Under the pieces are notes generated by a model. That model had not been told where the DNA came from and searched no databases. It worked only from the letters and a program-made list of their open reading frames with translations. This document shows, piece by piece, positions 45,730 through 56,084 of a stretch of DNA of 64,000 nucleotides. Source of the DNA: Roseofilum casamattae BLCC-M143 (GTDB lineage: Bacteria > Cyanobacteriota > Cyanobacteriia > Cyanobacteriales > Desertifilaceae); the NCBI RefSeq assembly GCF_030068455.1, contig NZ_JAQOSQ010000009.1, positions 1 through 64,000 on the forward strand. Reading direction: 5' to 3'. The position numbers and the translations under genes are program-made. Numbering within the stretch: position 1 is the first letter of the stretch; every line of letters starts with the position of its first letter.

Positions 45730-46704
45730 TTAAGATTCGTTGTTTAGCAACACTTTTAAAACGCCTTTGCGTCCGGCGAATTTGAATCCTTCCAATCCTT
45801 CACTCAAAGGGAACTCTGCCTGAATTAGAGCGGTGACATCGACTTGATGTTGTTCCAGCAGCGCCAGAGCTTTATCAAAGGGGCCGCAGCGAGACCCAAT
45901 CACGGTGAGTTCGTTAACGACAATCAGAGAAGCATCGAAGCTGAGTTCCCCAGCATAAGTGCTTTTGAGGACTAAAGTTCCTCTCGGACGCAAGGCGCGA
46001 GCGGCTAGTGCAAATCCGGATGGATTTCCGGTACACTCGATCGCGCGATCGAACATTCCCTCTTTAATACTATCGGCAAACCCCACCTGAATACCGCGTG
46101 CTTCCAGATTAGCTAGCTTCTCGCGGTGGCGACCGATAACCAACAGGTCGCATCCTGTCAGGGCAATGGTTTGAGCGACTAATTGCCCCAACTTACCATC
46201 TCCAACCACCAAAACTTTATCTTCCGGAGAAATCGTCACTTGCTCTTGAATTTCTAATGCCGCCGCTAAGGGTTCGGTAAAGGTTGCCGCATTAGTTGTT
46301 ACATTATCGGGGACGGGATGTAAATTTTTGACCGGCAGTGTTAAGTAATCGGCAAAGGCTCCGTTGCGGTTAACAATACCCAAAACCGTGCGATTTTCAC
46401 AATGGGTTGGCTGGCCGCTCAGGCAAAACCGGCATTCTCCGCAACTGGCATTAATTTCTCCGACAACCCGACGATTCACTAGATCGTCCGGCCCTTCTGC
46501 TACAATTCCAACGAACTCATGACCGAGAATTCCGGTATAAGGATAGTAGCCGCGCAACAATTCTAAGTCTGTATTGCAAATTCCGGAACGCACGACTTTG
46601 ACTAAAGCTTCTCCTTCAGCAGGGATTGGAGTGTCTAAATCGGCGCGCAGTTGCAATGTTTGGTTTTCTAACCAGATACCTTTCATTGGAGATGTTGAAG
46701 TCAT
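45730..46704 (-). CDS. Zinc-dependent alcohol dehydrogenase-like protein (MDR family)
   Basis: About 324 residues from MTSTSPMKGIWL (a further upstream Met at 46740 and MKGIW at 46686 are in frame). The catalytic zinc region is CNTDLELLRGYYPYTGILGHEF; structural zinc Cys residues are in CGECRFCLSGQPTHC; the Rossmann motif is VLVVGDGKLGQLVAQ. The substrate is unknown; it resembles sorbitol/threonine dehydrogenase-type MDR enzymes. The sulfotransferase gene lies upstream on the same strand, with a gap of about 50 bases. Confidence 0.88.
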   Translation of the reverse strand: MTSTSPMKGIWLENQTLQLRADLDTPIPAEGEALVKVVRSGICNTDLELLRGYYPYTGILGHEFVGIVAEGPDDLVNRRVVGEINASCGECRFCLSGQPTHCENRTVLGIVNRNGAFADYLTLPVKNLHPVPDNVTTNAATFTEPLAAALEIQEQVTISPEDKVLVVGDGKLGQLVAQTIALTGCDLLVIGRHREKLANLEARGIQVGFADSIKEGMFDRAIECTGNPSGFALAARALRPRGTLVLKSTYAGELSFDASLIVVNELTVIGSRCGPFDKALALLEQHQVDVTALIQAEFPLSEGLEGFKFAGRKGVLKVLLNNES

Positions 46705-46753
46705 AAGGCGATCGCTTCTATTGTACAGTCCTTCTCGCATCCAGCAAGAAATA

Positions 46754-47587
46754 CTATAGGAATGAAATAGTTTCTAAATCGACTTGAGAAACTTTCTCGA
46801 TAATATACTCTCGTTGCGATTCCTTAAATAAGGAGTTAAACTTCTGGCTAACGGTATTAATATCTCTAATCTGACTATCGACTTTTCGACTGGTTTGATT
46901 AATCAAGAATTGGGAGGATTGGTGATAATTCTCAATGATAGTTTTGGTGTATTCTAGATTGAGGAACTGACAAATCCGCTGCAGGCATCCTTGAGTATCT
47001 TGCAGCAGTTTTTCGTAGCGCACGGCACAGTGATTCGGTCGGTGAAGATAGGTTTGACTCAGACGAACCATGTCCAACCAGCGATCGATACACGTATCGA
47101 TATCCCAAGCTCCGCACCAACGTTTTGGGTAGCGATGGGTTACTTCATACAAGGAGGCGACAACATCGGTGCCGTTGCGAAAGAGGTGAATAAACTGCCC
47201 GCCCGGAACATACTGCTCGATGAGCGGAATATGATACAGATGTTCTGGAGTTTTTTCTAAGAAGCGATCCTTGCCGTTTTCGCGAGTGAATGATTGTAAG
47301 AGATGAATAAAATAATTAATATAAGTCGATTTCAAAGGCAACTTAGGCATCGTGGAAATCAAGTCCGGCCGCTCAATCGTTTGAAAAAAAGAGATTAGGT
47401 TCTCTTGGGTCTTACTGCGAGCGACTAAACCCAATTTTGCTTTCCAAGTATTGTGGGGAGTTAAGTAATGGAAAAATTTAGTTTCTGGGAACGAGATAAT
47501 CTGTGGATGCGCAGCAATTAAACTTTGTAAAAAGGTCGTTCCCGATCGCGGACAGCCTACGAGAAAAATTGGAGGTTGAGTTGGCAT
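46754..47587 (-). CDS. Sulfotransferase family protein
   Basis: About 277 residues from MPTQPPIFLVG; an ATG four codons earlier (47599) is also in frame. The PAPS 5'-phosphosulfate loop is FLVGCPRSGTTFLQSLI, and the 3'-phosphate motif is FIHLFRNGTDVVASLYE. Such enzymes transfer sulfate to carbohydrate or lipid hydroxyls. Its position near a block of sugar transferases suggests a possible polysaccharide or glycolipid substrate, but nothing in the sequence fixes it. Confidence 0.88.
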   Translation of the reverse strand: MPTQPPIFLVGCPRSGTTFLQSLIAAHPQIISFPETKFFHYLTPHNTWKAKLGLVARSKTQENLISFFQTIERPDLISTMPKLPLKSTYINYFIHLLQSFTRENGKDRFLEKTPEHLYHIPLIEQYVPGGQFIHLFRNGTDVVASLYEVTHRYPKRWCGAWDIDTCIDRWLDMVRLSQTYLHRPNHCAVRYEKLLQDTQGCLQRICQFLNLEYTKTIIENYHQSSQFLINQTSRKVDSQIRDINTVSQKFNSLFKESQREYIIEKVSQVDLETISFL

Positions 47588-47774
47588 AGACACAGACAAG
47601 AACGATAGGAAAACCAGCCCCTAGTTTAGCATCAGTTTCCATCCTGGATGAAGAACGACTGCAGACTCTCAAGTCTTCCAAACTCTAGTTTGCCTGGGTC
47701 ATGGTATCTTAATCCAGGAGTTCATCAGTATAATAGTAAGCTTAAAGCGCAACGATCGCCAGTACTCTTAAATC

Positions 47775-50456
47775 ATGCAGCCAACTGACTCCTCTAAATT
47801 TACCAATAAAGCTTGGGAAGCCATTGTCAACTCCCAGGATGTGGCACGTCGCGGGAAACACCAACAGTTGGAAGTCGAGCATGTGGCGATCGCGCTTCTC
47901 GAACAAGGGGGTTTGGCCAAGAATATTCTGGAGAAAAGCGATATCGACCCCGCGCGTCTCTTGCAACAGCTCAATCAATTTAGCGCGCGGCAGAAGAAAT
48001 CGTACAACGTCGAGCAACTCTATCTCGGTCGCAGCTTGGATAGCCTCTTGGACGAAGCGGAAGTAGCTCGACAATCTTGGAAAGACGAATATATTTCCGT
48101 CGAACATATCTTGCTCGCCTTTGCTGAAGACCAGCGCATCGGTCGCGAGCTGATCCGGCGTTTCAACCGAACTCGCACCCAGATCGAACAAACTATTAAA
48201 GATATTCGCGGCAGTCAAACCGTCTCCAGCCAAGCTCCAGAGAGCAGCTACAACGCTTTAGAAAAATACGGTCGCGATCTGACAGAATTGGCGAGATCGG
48301 GCAATCTAGACCCCGTCATCGGGCGGGATGAGGAAATTCGCCGAGTGGTGGAAATCTTGTCGCGGCGCCGGAAAAATAACCCGGTGTTAATTGGGGAGCC
48401 GGGAGTGGGGAAAACGGCGATCGCCGAAGCACTGGCGCAACGTATTGTGAATAATGAAGTGCCGGAGTCCCTGAAAAACCGGCAACTGATTACCCTGGAT
48501 ATGGGGAGTTTAATTGCCGGAGCGAAATATCGCGGCGAATTTGAATCTCGCTTGCGCGCTGTTTTGCGGGAAGTTACTCACTCGGAAGGACAAATTGTGC
48601 TCTTTATCGACGAGCTGCATACGATCGTGGGGACGGGTTCCGGACAGTCGAGCGCTATGGATGCCTCTAACTTGCTCAAACCCATGCTTTCGCGAGGAGA
48701 GTTGCGCTGTATCGGTGCAACCACTCTTGATGAATATCGCAATTATATTGAAAAAGACAAAGCCTTAGAGCGCCGCTTCCAACAGATTTATGTCGATCAA
48801 CCGGGAGTGGAAAATACGATTTCAATTTTGCGCGGACTGAAAGAACGCTACGAAGTTCACCACGGCGTAAAAATCACGGACTCTGCTCTGGTTGCTGCGG
48901 CGAAGTTATCGAACCGCTATGTTACAGACCGCTTTCTTCCCGATAAGGCGATCGATTTAATTGACGAAGCGGCGGCAACGCTCAAGATGGAGATTACCTC
49001 AAAACCGGCAGATATAGAAACGATCGATCGCCGGATCATGCAACTGGAGATGGAAAAGTTATCCTTACGCGGGGAAGAAACGAGAGATTCCCAAGAGCGA
49101 TCGCAACGCATTGAAGAAGAGATTAGCAGCAATCAGGAAGAACAAAAACGCTTGAACGATCAATGGCAGAGCGAGAAACAACTGATTCATGATATTAATA
49201 CCCTCCAAGAATTAGAAGACCAGTTGCGCGTGCAGATCGAACAGGCCGAGCGCGCCTACGATCTAAATCGCGCGGCTCAGTTAAAGTACGGCAAGTTGGA
49301 GAAAACCGAACGAGAACGGGAAACGAAAGAGTCGCAACTACATGCCATGCAGGAAGAGGGTTCCGCTCTCTTGCGCGAACAAGTGACGGAAGCCGATATC
49401 GCCGAAATTGTCGCGAAGTGGACGGGAATTCCAGTCAATAGTTTACTCGAGTCCGAGCGGCAAAAACTCCTGCAACTGGAAAGCCATCTCCACGAGCGCG
49501 TGGTCGGCCAGCACGAAGCCGTACAGGCGGTTTCCGAAGCCATACGGCGCGCCAGAGCGGGAATGAAAGATCCATCGCGTCCCATCGGTTCGTTCCTGTT
49601 CATGGGACCCACAGGGGTCGGAAAAACAGAGTTAGCGCGGGTTTTGGCAGCCAGTTTATTCGATTCGGAAGAGGCGATCGTGCGTATCGACATGTCCGAG
49701 TATATGGAGAAACATGCGGTCTCGCGGTTGGTGGGAGCGCCTCCAGGATATATCGGCTACGAGGAAGGCGGACAACTGACTGAAGCCGTGCGTCGCCGTC
49801 CCTATTCCGTCGTGCTCTTAGACGAGGTGGAAAAAGCTCACGCCGACGTATTTAATATTTTGCTGCAAGTCCTCGACGACGGCAGAATTACCGACTCTCA
49901 GGGACGGACGGTAGACTTCCGCAATACCGTAATTATCATGACCAGCAATATTGGTTCGGAACATATCCTCGATGTTTCTGGAGATGAAAGCCAATACGAA
50001 GAAATGCGCAAGCGAGTCGAAAAAGCTTTGAGGAAACATTTTCGCCCGGAATTTCTCAACCGCGTAGACGATCTGATTTTATTCCATGCCTTGGGTAAAG
50101 GCGATCTCAGTCGGATTGTCACGATTCAACTGCAACGCACCGAGCAATTATTAGCCGAACAAAAGATTACCTTAAATATGATGGCGGCTGCGGTTGACCA
50201 TTTAGTAGAGGCAGGCTACGATCCGACTTATGGGGCGCGGCCTTTGAAACGGGCAATTCAAAAACAACTGGAAAATTCCCTCGCTACTCTAATTTTAGAA
50301 AATAAGTTTGTTGCTGGCGATACAATTAATATCGACTGCCAAGAGGGCAAACTAACATTTGAGAAACTAGAGGATAAGAAACGTGCTACTCCAGAGCCTC
50401 CAGAAGAAGAATTGCCAACGCCCAAACCGGAACCTGTAGTCTCCGTGTCGGAGTAG
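47775..50456 (+). CDS. clpB: ClpB chaperone (Hsp104 family)
   Basis: An 893-residue disaggregase. N-terminal Clp domain (1-145), NBD1 with Walker [14 protein letters not shown] near 207, the coiled-coil M-domain (about 405-525, Gln/Glu-rich heptads), NBD2 with [15 protein letters not shown] near 610, and C-terminal D2-small domain. It acts with DnaK to solubilise aggregates. The extra C-terminal tail is Pro/Glu-rich ([12 protein letters not shown]). Cyanobacteria usually have two ClpB forms; I cannot decide which is present. No CIRCE-type operator was noticed upstream. Confidence 0.96.
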   Translation: MQPTDSSKFTNKAWEAIVNSQDVARRGKHQQLEVEHVAIALLEQGGLAKNILEKSDIDPARLLQQLNQFSARQKKSYNVEQLYLGRSLDSLLDEAEVARQSWKDEYISVEHILLAFAEDQRIGRELIRRFNRTRTQIEQTIKDIRGSQTVSSQAPESSYNALEKYGRDLTELARSGNLDPVIGRDEEIRRVVEILSRRRKNNPVLIGEPGVGKTAIAEALAQRIVNNEVPESLKNRQLITLDMGSLIAGAKYRGEFESRLRAVLREVTHSEGQIVLFIDELHTIVGTGSGQSSAMDASNLLKPMLSRGELRCIGATTLDEYRNYIEKDKALERRFQQIYVDQPGVENTISILRGLKERYEVHHGVKITDSALVAAAKLSNRYVTDRFLPDKAIDLIDEAAATLKMEITSKPADIETIDRRIMQLEMEKLSLRGEETRDSQERSQRIEEEISSNQEEQKRLNDQWQSEKQLIHDINTLQELEDQLRVQIEQAERAYDLNRAAQLKYGKLEKTERERETKESQLHAMQEEGSALLREQVTEADIAEIVAKWTGIPVNSLLESERQKLLQLESHLHERVVGQHEAVQAVSEAIRRARAGMKDPSRPIGSFLFMGPTGVGKTELARVLAASLFDSEEAIVRIDMSEYMEKHAVSRLVGAPPGYIGYEEGGQLTEAVRRRPYSVVLLDEVEKAHADVFNILLQVLDDGRITDSQGRTVDFRNTVIIMTSNIGSEHILDVSGDESQYEEMRKRVEKALRKHFRPEFLNRVDDLILFHALGKGDLSRIVTIQLQRTEQLLAEQKITLNMMAAAVDHLVEAGYDPTYGARPLKRAIQKQLENSLATLILENKFVAGDTINIDCQEGKLTFEKLEDKKRATPEPPEEELPTPKPEPVVSVSE

Positions 50457-50469
50457 AAAATACATTGAA

Positions 50470-51474
50470 ATGGCGATCGATCTGACTGTTGTTATCCCGA
50501 GCTATAATGGCGCACTTCGTTTTCCAGAAGTGTTGGATAAATTGCGTATGCAAACGGGCGCAGACTCATTGCAATGGGAAATTATCCTGGTGGATAATCA
50601 TAGTAATGACAATACGGCACAAGTTTTTCAGGAGTATGCAAAAACCTGGAATTCACCTATCCCGTTGCGCTATGAATTGGAGGCCGAGCAAGGAGCTGGG
50701 TTTGCCCGAAAACGAGGAGTAGCGCAAGCCAATGGAGAGTTAGTGGCGTTCCTCGATGATGATAATTTACCCTCGGAAAATTGGGTAGCTTCTGCTTATC
50801 AGTTCGCGCAAAATTATCCCAATGCTGGGGCATTTGGCAGTCAAATTCATGGGTTATTTGAATCTCCTCCCGCTGAGAATGTGAAACCACTTCTGGCATT
50901 TCTGGCGATCGTCGAACGGGGCGACAAACCTCTAGAATATACAGCTAGCAGTAACCTATTGCCTCCAAGTGCGGGTTTAGTGGTGCGCAAGCAAGCGTGG
51001 CTAACCAGCGTTCCCGAACATCTCGTTTTAAATGGTCGAGTGCGCGATAACTGGTTGACGTCTGAAGATTTGGAACTCTTATCTCATATTCGCCAAAACG
51101 GTTGGCAGATTTGGTACAATCCACACATGGAAATCGAGCATAAAATTCCCAATTCTCGCTTGCAACGGTCTTATTTACTCTCGTTAATTAAAGGAATTGG
51201 CTTAAGTCGCTACGTGACTCGTACTCTGAAATATCAACCCTGGCAGCGACCTTTGATTTATCCTTTCTATATGGCAAACGACTTGCGCCGAATCATTAGA
51301 ATAATTTTCCAATATGGAACTCATACTCAGTCAGATATAGTGGCATCTTGTCAGTTCCAGTTATCGATAAATAGTATAATTAGTCCCTTCTATCTGTACC
51401 GGAATGGATATTTCAAAGATATAAATCGAGAATCTATAAGCCATCGATTGAGGAATAAAAATAATGTCTATTGA
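50470..51474 (+). CDS. HpsE-like glycosyltransferase, family 2
   Basis: A 334-residue GT2 enzyme: VVIPSYNGALRFPEVLDKL, IILVDNHSNDNT, QGAGFARKRG and FLDDDNLPSENWV (the DxD-type metal site). It resembles HpsE of the hormogonium polysaccharide system, which builds exopolysaccharide needed for gliding. No sign of membrane helices is seen. It opens a run of four sugar-transferase genes, with tight or overlapping junctions. Confidence 0.85.
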   Translation: MAIDLTVVIPSYNGALRFPEVLDKLRMQTGADSLQWEIILVDNHSNDNTAQVFQEYAKTWNSPIPLRYELEAEQGAGFARKRGVAQANGELVAFLDDDNLPSENWVASAYQFAQNYPNAGAFGSQIHGLFESPPAENVKPLLAFLAIVERGDKPLEYTASSNLLPPSAGLVVRKQAWLTSVPEHLVLNGRVRDNWLTSEDLELLSHIRQNGWQIWYNPHMEIEHKIPNSRLQRSYLLSLIKGIGLSRYVTRTLKYQPWQRPLIYPFYMANDLRRIIRIIFQYGTHTQSDIVASCQFQLSINSIISPFYLYRNGYFKDINRESISHRLRNKNNVY

Positions 51475-52450
51475 TTTGACTGTTGCGATTGTTACCTATA
51501 ATGGGGAGCAACGAATACCTGAAGTTTTAGACTACCTATTAAATCAGGAGATTGATGGGATAAGCTGGGAAGTCTTAGCGATCGACAATAACAGCAATGA
51601 TGGTACTCGTAATGTCATCTTAGAATATGCTAAAAATTGGCGCAGTGATAGTTGCCTGCGCTATGTTTTTGAGCAAAGACAGGGAGCAGCTTATGCCCGT
51701 TACCGAGCCATGAATGAAGCAAAAAGCGAAAGCTTAGTTGCCTTCCTGGATGATGATAATCTGCCCGGAAAAAATTGGGTTTCTGAGTGCATCGAATTCG
51801 GTCGAGAAAAACCCAAAGCAGGTGCTTACGGAGGCATTATTCATTGCAAGCTCGATAAAGATCCTCCCTCATATTTTAGCGCAATGAAAGCCTATTTAAC
51901 GATCTTTAATCGCGGCGGGGTTCCCTTCCAGTACAAACAAGATGATAAAATTCGTCGAATTCCTCCAGGCCCTGGTATTGTTATTCGCAAACAAACTTGG
52001 AACGATGCCATGCCCGATCCCGATCGCTTGCTCATTCCCGGACGAGACGAGCAAACCATGGCGGGGGGAGAAGATGCGGAAATGGCGTTTTATATCCAGA
52101 ATAGTTCGTGGGAAGTTTGGCATAATCCAAAGATGGAAGTTTGGCATCATATCTATCCTCATCGCCTCGAAGAGGATTACTTACTCAAGTTAGCCAGAGG
52201 ATACGGATTATCTAATCATTTAACTCGTTTAGCTCGATACGATCGCTGGCAACGTCCCTTAGTGAATTTAATGATTCCCTTTTATGTGATTCGCGACAGT
52301 TTAAAGTCAATACTATTTTATTATCAACATCAAGCTGACTTAAATGAAGATTTTGCCAAAAAATGCGCTCTTGAATCTAAAATTGGTCAAGCCTGGAGTC
52401 CATTACTAGGAGTATACAAGGTAGTGTTGGGCTGGAATCATAAGTCATAA
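51464..52450 (+). CDS. HpsE-like glycosyltransferase, family 2 (second copy)
   Basis: A 328-residue paralogue of the preceding gene: VAIVTYNGEQRIPEVLDYLL, VLAIDNNSNDGTRN, QGAAYARYRAMN and FLDDDNLPGKNW. Its ATG overlaps the previous stop by 11 bases, pointing to translational coupling. Both copies share the C-terminal HpsE-type tail (WQRPL, Y/F-rich end). It is likely part of the same extracellular polysaccharide pathway, with a different acceptor or donor. Confidence 0.85.
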   Translation: MSIDLTVAIVTYNGEQRIPEVLDYLLNQEIDGISWEVLAIDNNSNDGTRNVILEYAKNWRSDSCLRYVFEQRQGAAYARYRAMNEAKSESLVAFLDDDNLPGKNWVSECIEFGREKPKAGAYGGIIHCKLDKDPPSYFSAMKAYLTIFNRGGVPFQYKQDDKIRRIPPGPGIVIRKQTWNDAMPDPDRLLIPGRDEQTMAGGEDAEMAFYIQNSSWEVWHNPKMEVWHHIYPHRLEEDYLLKLARGYGLSNHLTRLARYDRWQRPLVNLMIPFYVIRDSLKSILFYYQHQADLNEDFAKKCALESKIGQAWSPLLGVYKVVLGWNHKS

Positions 52451-52473
52451 AGCTAAAACTCGAAAAAATCATC

Positions 52474-53637
52474 ATGAAACTGGCGTTCGTAACCTATTTC
52501 GATCTGTACAATCCAAAAACTTGGCCTCGTCCAACCATAGGAAACAGAGGAAGTAGCTATTGGATGGCAAAAATGCTGGAGCAGCGAGCTGAGTCCTTTC
52601 AATATATTGGCGCGCTGCAAGAGAAGCATTCAGTTTTTGCTAAGTTAGAACGACGGTTTTATCGATCGCTTTTTCCACAACAAGATTATTTGTATTGGGC
52701 AGAACCTTCAGTCCACCAAAACTATTGCCGACAGATTGTTACTCAATTAGAATTGTTGGAACCCGATGTTATTTTTTCGCAAAATCTTCCGCTCCTAGCT
52801 TATTTAAAGTATCCAAAGCCGAAAGTGTTGTGGACGGATACGACATGTGGGGGAATACCGGAAGAATATCGAAATGCCTGCTGGCGATCGAAGCAGCATT
52901 TATCCACGATCGATCGCCGAGCATTACAAAATGTTGATTTAGGTATTTTTTCGTCAGATTGGGCGGCACGAACGGCACAAAAATTATATGATATTAACCC
53001 GAATAAACTCAAGGTCGTGACGACTGGGGCGAATATCGAATGCGATCGCACTTTCACTGATATCGAACGCATTATCCAGAATAAACCTACTTCTCCTTGC
53101 CATCTTTTATTTATGGGAGTGAATTGGCAGCGAAAAGGCGGTCAAATTGCCGTAGATATTGCTAAAATGTTGCATGAATTGGGTTTGCCTGTCCTCTTAA
53201 CAATTGTGGGAATAAAGCCTCCAATTGACGATCCATTACCCGATTATATTCAAGTCACCGGGTTCATTGAAAAATCGACAACAGATGGACAGAAACAGAT
53301 TGAAGAATTGTTTGCGCGATCGCATTTTCTCCTTTTACCTTCTCGCTCCGATGTTACGCCTGCCGTGATTCGCGAAGCCAGTTCTTTTGGACTGCCAAGT
53401 TTAGCAACAAATGTGGGTGGAATTCCCACTTTAGTCCGAGACGATCGCAATGGCAAACTGTTCGAGCTTAATGCTAAAGTAGAAGAATATGCGGAATATA
53501 TCCAGACTGTATTTAGCGATCGCCAACGCTATGCACAGTTAGTTACTTCATCATTTCAAGAATATAGCGATCGGCTCAATTGGCAAAAAGCAGGAGATGC
53601 GGCTTACCAGTTAATACAAACCTTACTGCGATCTTGA
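52474..53637 (+). CDS. Glycosyltransferase, family 4
   Basis: A 387-residue retaining GT4-type enzyme. The donor domain is clear: LLFMGVNWQRKGGQIAVD, HFLLLPSRSDVTPAVIREAS and GLPSLATNVGGIPTLVRD. In the E-x7-E motif the first Glu position is Asp (SDVTPAVIREA), which could affect activity but is seen in some members. It is followed almost directly by a paralogue (one base after the stop), so the pair probably arose by tandem duplication. Confidence 0.83.
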   Translation: MKLAFVTYFDLYNPKTWPRPTIGNRGSSYWMAKMLEQRAESFQYIGALQEKHSVFAKLERRFYRSLFPQQDYLYWAEPSVHQNYCRQIVTQLELLEPDVIFSQNLPLLAYLKYPKPKVLWTDTTCGGIPEEYRNACWRSKQHLSTIDRRALQNVDLGIFSSDWAARTAQKLYDINPNKLKVVTTGANIECDRTFTDIERIIQNKPTSPCHLLFMGVNWQRKGGQIAVDIAKMLHELGLPVLLTIVGIKPPIDDPLPDYIQVTGFIEKSTTDGQKQIEELFARSHFLLLPSRSDVTPAVIREASSFGLPSLATNVGGIPTLVRDDRNGKLFELNAKVEEYAEYIQTVFSDRQRYAQLVTSSFQEYSDRLNWQKAGDAAYQLIQTLLRS

Positions 53638-53638
53638 T

Positions 53639-54811
53639 ATGCAAATCGATTACATTACCACTTATGATGTCTTCAATCGCTCTAGCTGGCCCAAAGAGCA
53701 TGTAGGATTATACAGTGCCGGCTATCATCTGGCCGAACAATTACAGCAAACTGAGATAGCTCTGAATTTCTGTAGTCCCTTAGACAAGTATAAAACACCA
53801 ATAACACGACTCAAATGGATGTTTTATCGCAAGATATTCAAACAAAATTACTATAGCTGGGCAGAGCCAATTATTGGCAAATACTATGCTAAACAAGTTG
53901 AAGAAAAAATATCTAAATCGAAAGCTCAAATTGCTTTCTGTCCGGAAAATGCAATTCCTATTGCACGGGTTAAGTGTAGCAAACCCTTGATTTTATGGAC
54001 AGATGCTTCGATCGTTAGCTTAATTGGATTTTATTCCTATTTGGATAACTTGTGCCGCGAGACCAAAGAAAATTTATATCAGCTAGAAAAAGAAGCGTTC
54101 AATCGGTGCGATCGCCTGATTTTCACATCTAATTGGGCAGCGAATGAATCGATTAAACTTTACCATCTACCTCCAGAAAAAGTAAGCGTAATTAATTGGG
54201 GGGCTAATCCGAAAATCAACAGAACTCGATCGGATATTGAAAGATTTATTCAACAACGTAGTTTTGATTGCTGCCAACTCTTATTTCTTGGAGTAGATTG
54301 GCAGCGAAAAGGAGGTGAATTTGCGGTAGAAGTTGCGGAAAATATAAATAAATTAGGAGTAAAAGCAACTCTCAATGTCGTTGGATGTAAACCCTCTTTG
54401 TCGGCATCAAAGCAAGACTTCGTCAATGTTATTGGATATATTGATAAGTCTACTGCATCAGGACAAGAAAAACTCCACTATTTATTCTCTACATCTCATT
54501 TTCTAATCTTACCTTCACAAGCAGAAACCTACGGACTGGTTTTCATTGAAGCGAACTCTTATGGACTCCCTTGTATCGCTAGTAATGTTGGTGGCATACC
54601 AGCAATTATTCGAGACGGAAAAAATGGCAAAACATTTCCGCTGGAGACGGATAGTTTAGTCTGTAGTCACTACATTGCCGAACTGTTTTCCGATCGAGAT
54701 AAATATCAATCTTTAGCATTGTCCTCCTTTGAAGAATACCAATTTCGCTTAAACTGGAAGGTAGCAGCTCGGGAATTACAAGCATTATTTGAGGATGTTT
54801 TAAGTTCGTGA
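53639..54811 (+). CDS. Glycosyltransferase, family 4 (paralogue of preceding gene)
   Basis: A 390-residue GT4-type enzyme closely related to its neighbour: LLFLGVDWQRKGGEFAVEVA, HFLILPSQAETYGLVFIEANSYGLP (E-x7-E intact in AETYGLVFIE) and ASNVGGIPAIIRD, quoted in part. The stop overlaps the coaE start (GTGA). It is likely the last sugar-transferase step in this block. Confidence 0.83.
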   Translation: MQIDYITTYDVFNRSSWPKEHVGLYSAGYHLAEQLQQTEIALNFCSPLDKYKTPITRLKWMFYRKIFKQNYYSWAEPIIGKYYAKQVEEKISKSKAQIAFCPENAIPIARVKCSKPLILWTDASIVSLIGFYSYLDNLCRETKENLYQLEKEAFNRCDRLIFTSNWAANESIKLYHLPPEKVSVINWGANPKINRTRSDIERFIQQRSFDCCQLLFLGVDWQRKGGEFAVEVAENINKLGVKATLNVVGCKPSLSASKQDFVNVIGYIDKSTASGQEKLHYLFSTSHFLILPSQAETYGLVFIEANSYGLPCIASNVGGIPAIIRDGKNGKTFPLETDSLVCSHYIAELFSDRDKYQSLALSSFEEYQFRLNWKVAARELQALFEDVLSS

Positions 54812-55407
54812 AAAATAAAGCAGAAATTGGTATAACGGGAGGGATTGCTAGTGGCAAAAGTACTGCCAGCCGATATTTACAACAGCAGTATAATCTTATT
54901 CTCTGCGATGCCGATATTTATGCTCGCGAAGCCGTGGAACCCGGATCGGAAATTTGGCAAACAATTTGCGATCGCTACGGCTCTCAGATTAGCTTACCCA
55001 ACGGTCAATTAAATCGCCCGAAATTAGGCGAGATTATCTTTAGCAACTCGCAAGAGCGAGAATGGTTAGAAGGGCAAATTCATCCTTACGTGGGCGATCG
55101 CTTCCAAGGTATACTAGATCGAGCCTCTCCAACCCATCGGTTGGTCTTCTCCATTCCTCTCCTCTTTGAGGCGAAAATGACCAATTTAGTTCAAGAGGTT
55201 TGGGTGGTGTATTGCTTGCCGCAGCAACAACGAGAGCGGTTAATGAAACGGAACAACTTGAGCGAGGAGGAGGCTGAGGCGAGAATATCGAGTCAAATGC
55301 CGTTAGAGCAAAAATGCGAAAAAGCCGATCGCATTCTGGATAATAGCTCGACAGAAGCTGACTTATTGATACAGATTGATGAAGCGATGGCCAGTATATC
55401 TCTATAA
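54808..55407 (+). CDS. coaE: Dephospho-CoA kinase
   Basis: A 199-residue P-loop enzyme for the last step of coenzyme A synthesis. The P-loop is GITGGIASGKSTAS, then DADIYAREAVEPGS, and RLVFSIPLLFEAKM, with RMxSQMP-like RISSQMPLEQKCEKAD near the end. Start is GTG at 54808, overlapping the upstream stop by four bases (GTGA). Length matches the family. Confidence 0.95.
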   Translation: MKNKAEIGITGGIASGKSTASRYLQQQYNLILCDADIYAREAVEPGSEIWQTICDRYGSQISLPNGQLNRPKLGEIIFSNSQEREWLEGQIHPYVGDRFQGILDRASPTHRLVFSIPLLFEAKMTNLVQEVWVVYCLPQQQRERLMKRNNLSEEEAEARISSQMPLEQKCEKADRILDNSSTEADLLIQIDEAMASISL

Positions 55408-55434
55408 TTAAGACTAGTTAGCGTTGAATCACGG

Positions 55435-55737
55435 ATGAATCACGAGTTAGACCCCAGCTTATCTCCCTGGGAAGAGGAACTGCAAGAGATTGGCGATCGC
55501 CTCTCCACCATAGCAGTCAAGTATAACAGCGATATTATTGCCTTATTAGCTATCCTCAGATTTCTAGAAGCCACTCACTCCCAAATCCGCGAAACCCAGT
55601 TTCAAGAGGCTCTACCCACAAACCGTCAAGCGTTATACGCCTTACTTCGCGATCTCGAAGCTGAAGGCGGATGGCCCTATATCAGTCGGATGCAATTACG
55701 GAAAATCTTAGAACATCTAGATCCTTCAGAGTCATGA
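55435..55737 (+). CDS. Small conserved cyanobacterial protein, unknown function
   Basis: A 100-residue helical protein (WEEELQEIGDRLSTIAVKYN, IIALLAILRFLEATHSQIRE, RQALYALLRDLEAEGGWPYI, quoted in part). No known domain. It overlaps the cupin gene by ATGA, and lies 30 bases after coaE, suggesting one operon. Confidence 0.65.
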   Translation: MNHELDPSLSPWEEELQEIGDRLSTIAVKYNSDIIALLAILRFLEATHSQIRETQFQEALPTNRQALYALLRDLEAEGGWPYISRMQLRKILEHLDPSES

Positions 55738-56072
55738 AATTAATGTCCCTCAACCAGATATCGGCAGAAGGTGTCAGTCACAATGGGAAAATTCGCAAAC
55801 AAGTCATGCTGCGCATGGGAGATCTGCCTCATTTAACCAATTTTTCCCAAGCCAGATTTCCCCCTGGAGAAATTGCCGATGCTCATAGCCATCAGGATAT
55901 GTGCGAGGTCTTTTTTATTGAGTCCGGAACGGGAAAAATTAACATTGACGGTACGGACTATCCTCTGGCTCCGGGAACCTGTATTGCGGTCGATATTGGA
56001 GAAGTTCACGAACTTTGTAATACGGGGGAGACCGAGTTAGTGGTTACCTATTTTGGCTTGAAAGTGGCTTGA
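55734..56072 (+). CDS. Cupin-domain protein
   Basis: About 112 residues from MKLMSLNQISAEG; the ATG overlaps the preceding stop (ATGA). Single cupin barrel: FPPGEIADAHSHQDMCEVFF (metal-binding His pair and Glu) and PGTCIAVDIGEVHELCN (third His). It probably binds a divalent metal. Function is unknown; many small cupins are isomerases or dioxygenases. Confidence 0.85.
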   Translation: MKLMSLNQISAEGVSHNGKIRKQVMLRMGDLPHLTNFSQARFPPGEIADAHSHQDMCEVFFIESGTGKINIDGTDYPLAPGTCIAVDIGEVHELCNTGETELVVTYFGLKVA

Positions 56073-56084
56073 AGCAATGGATAT

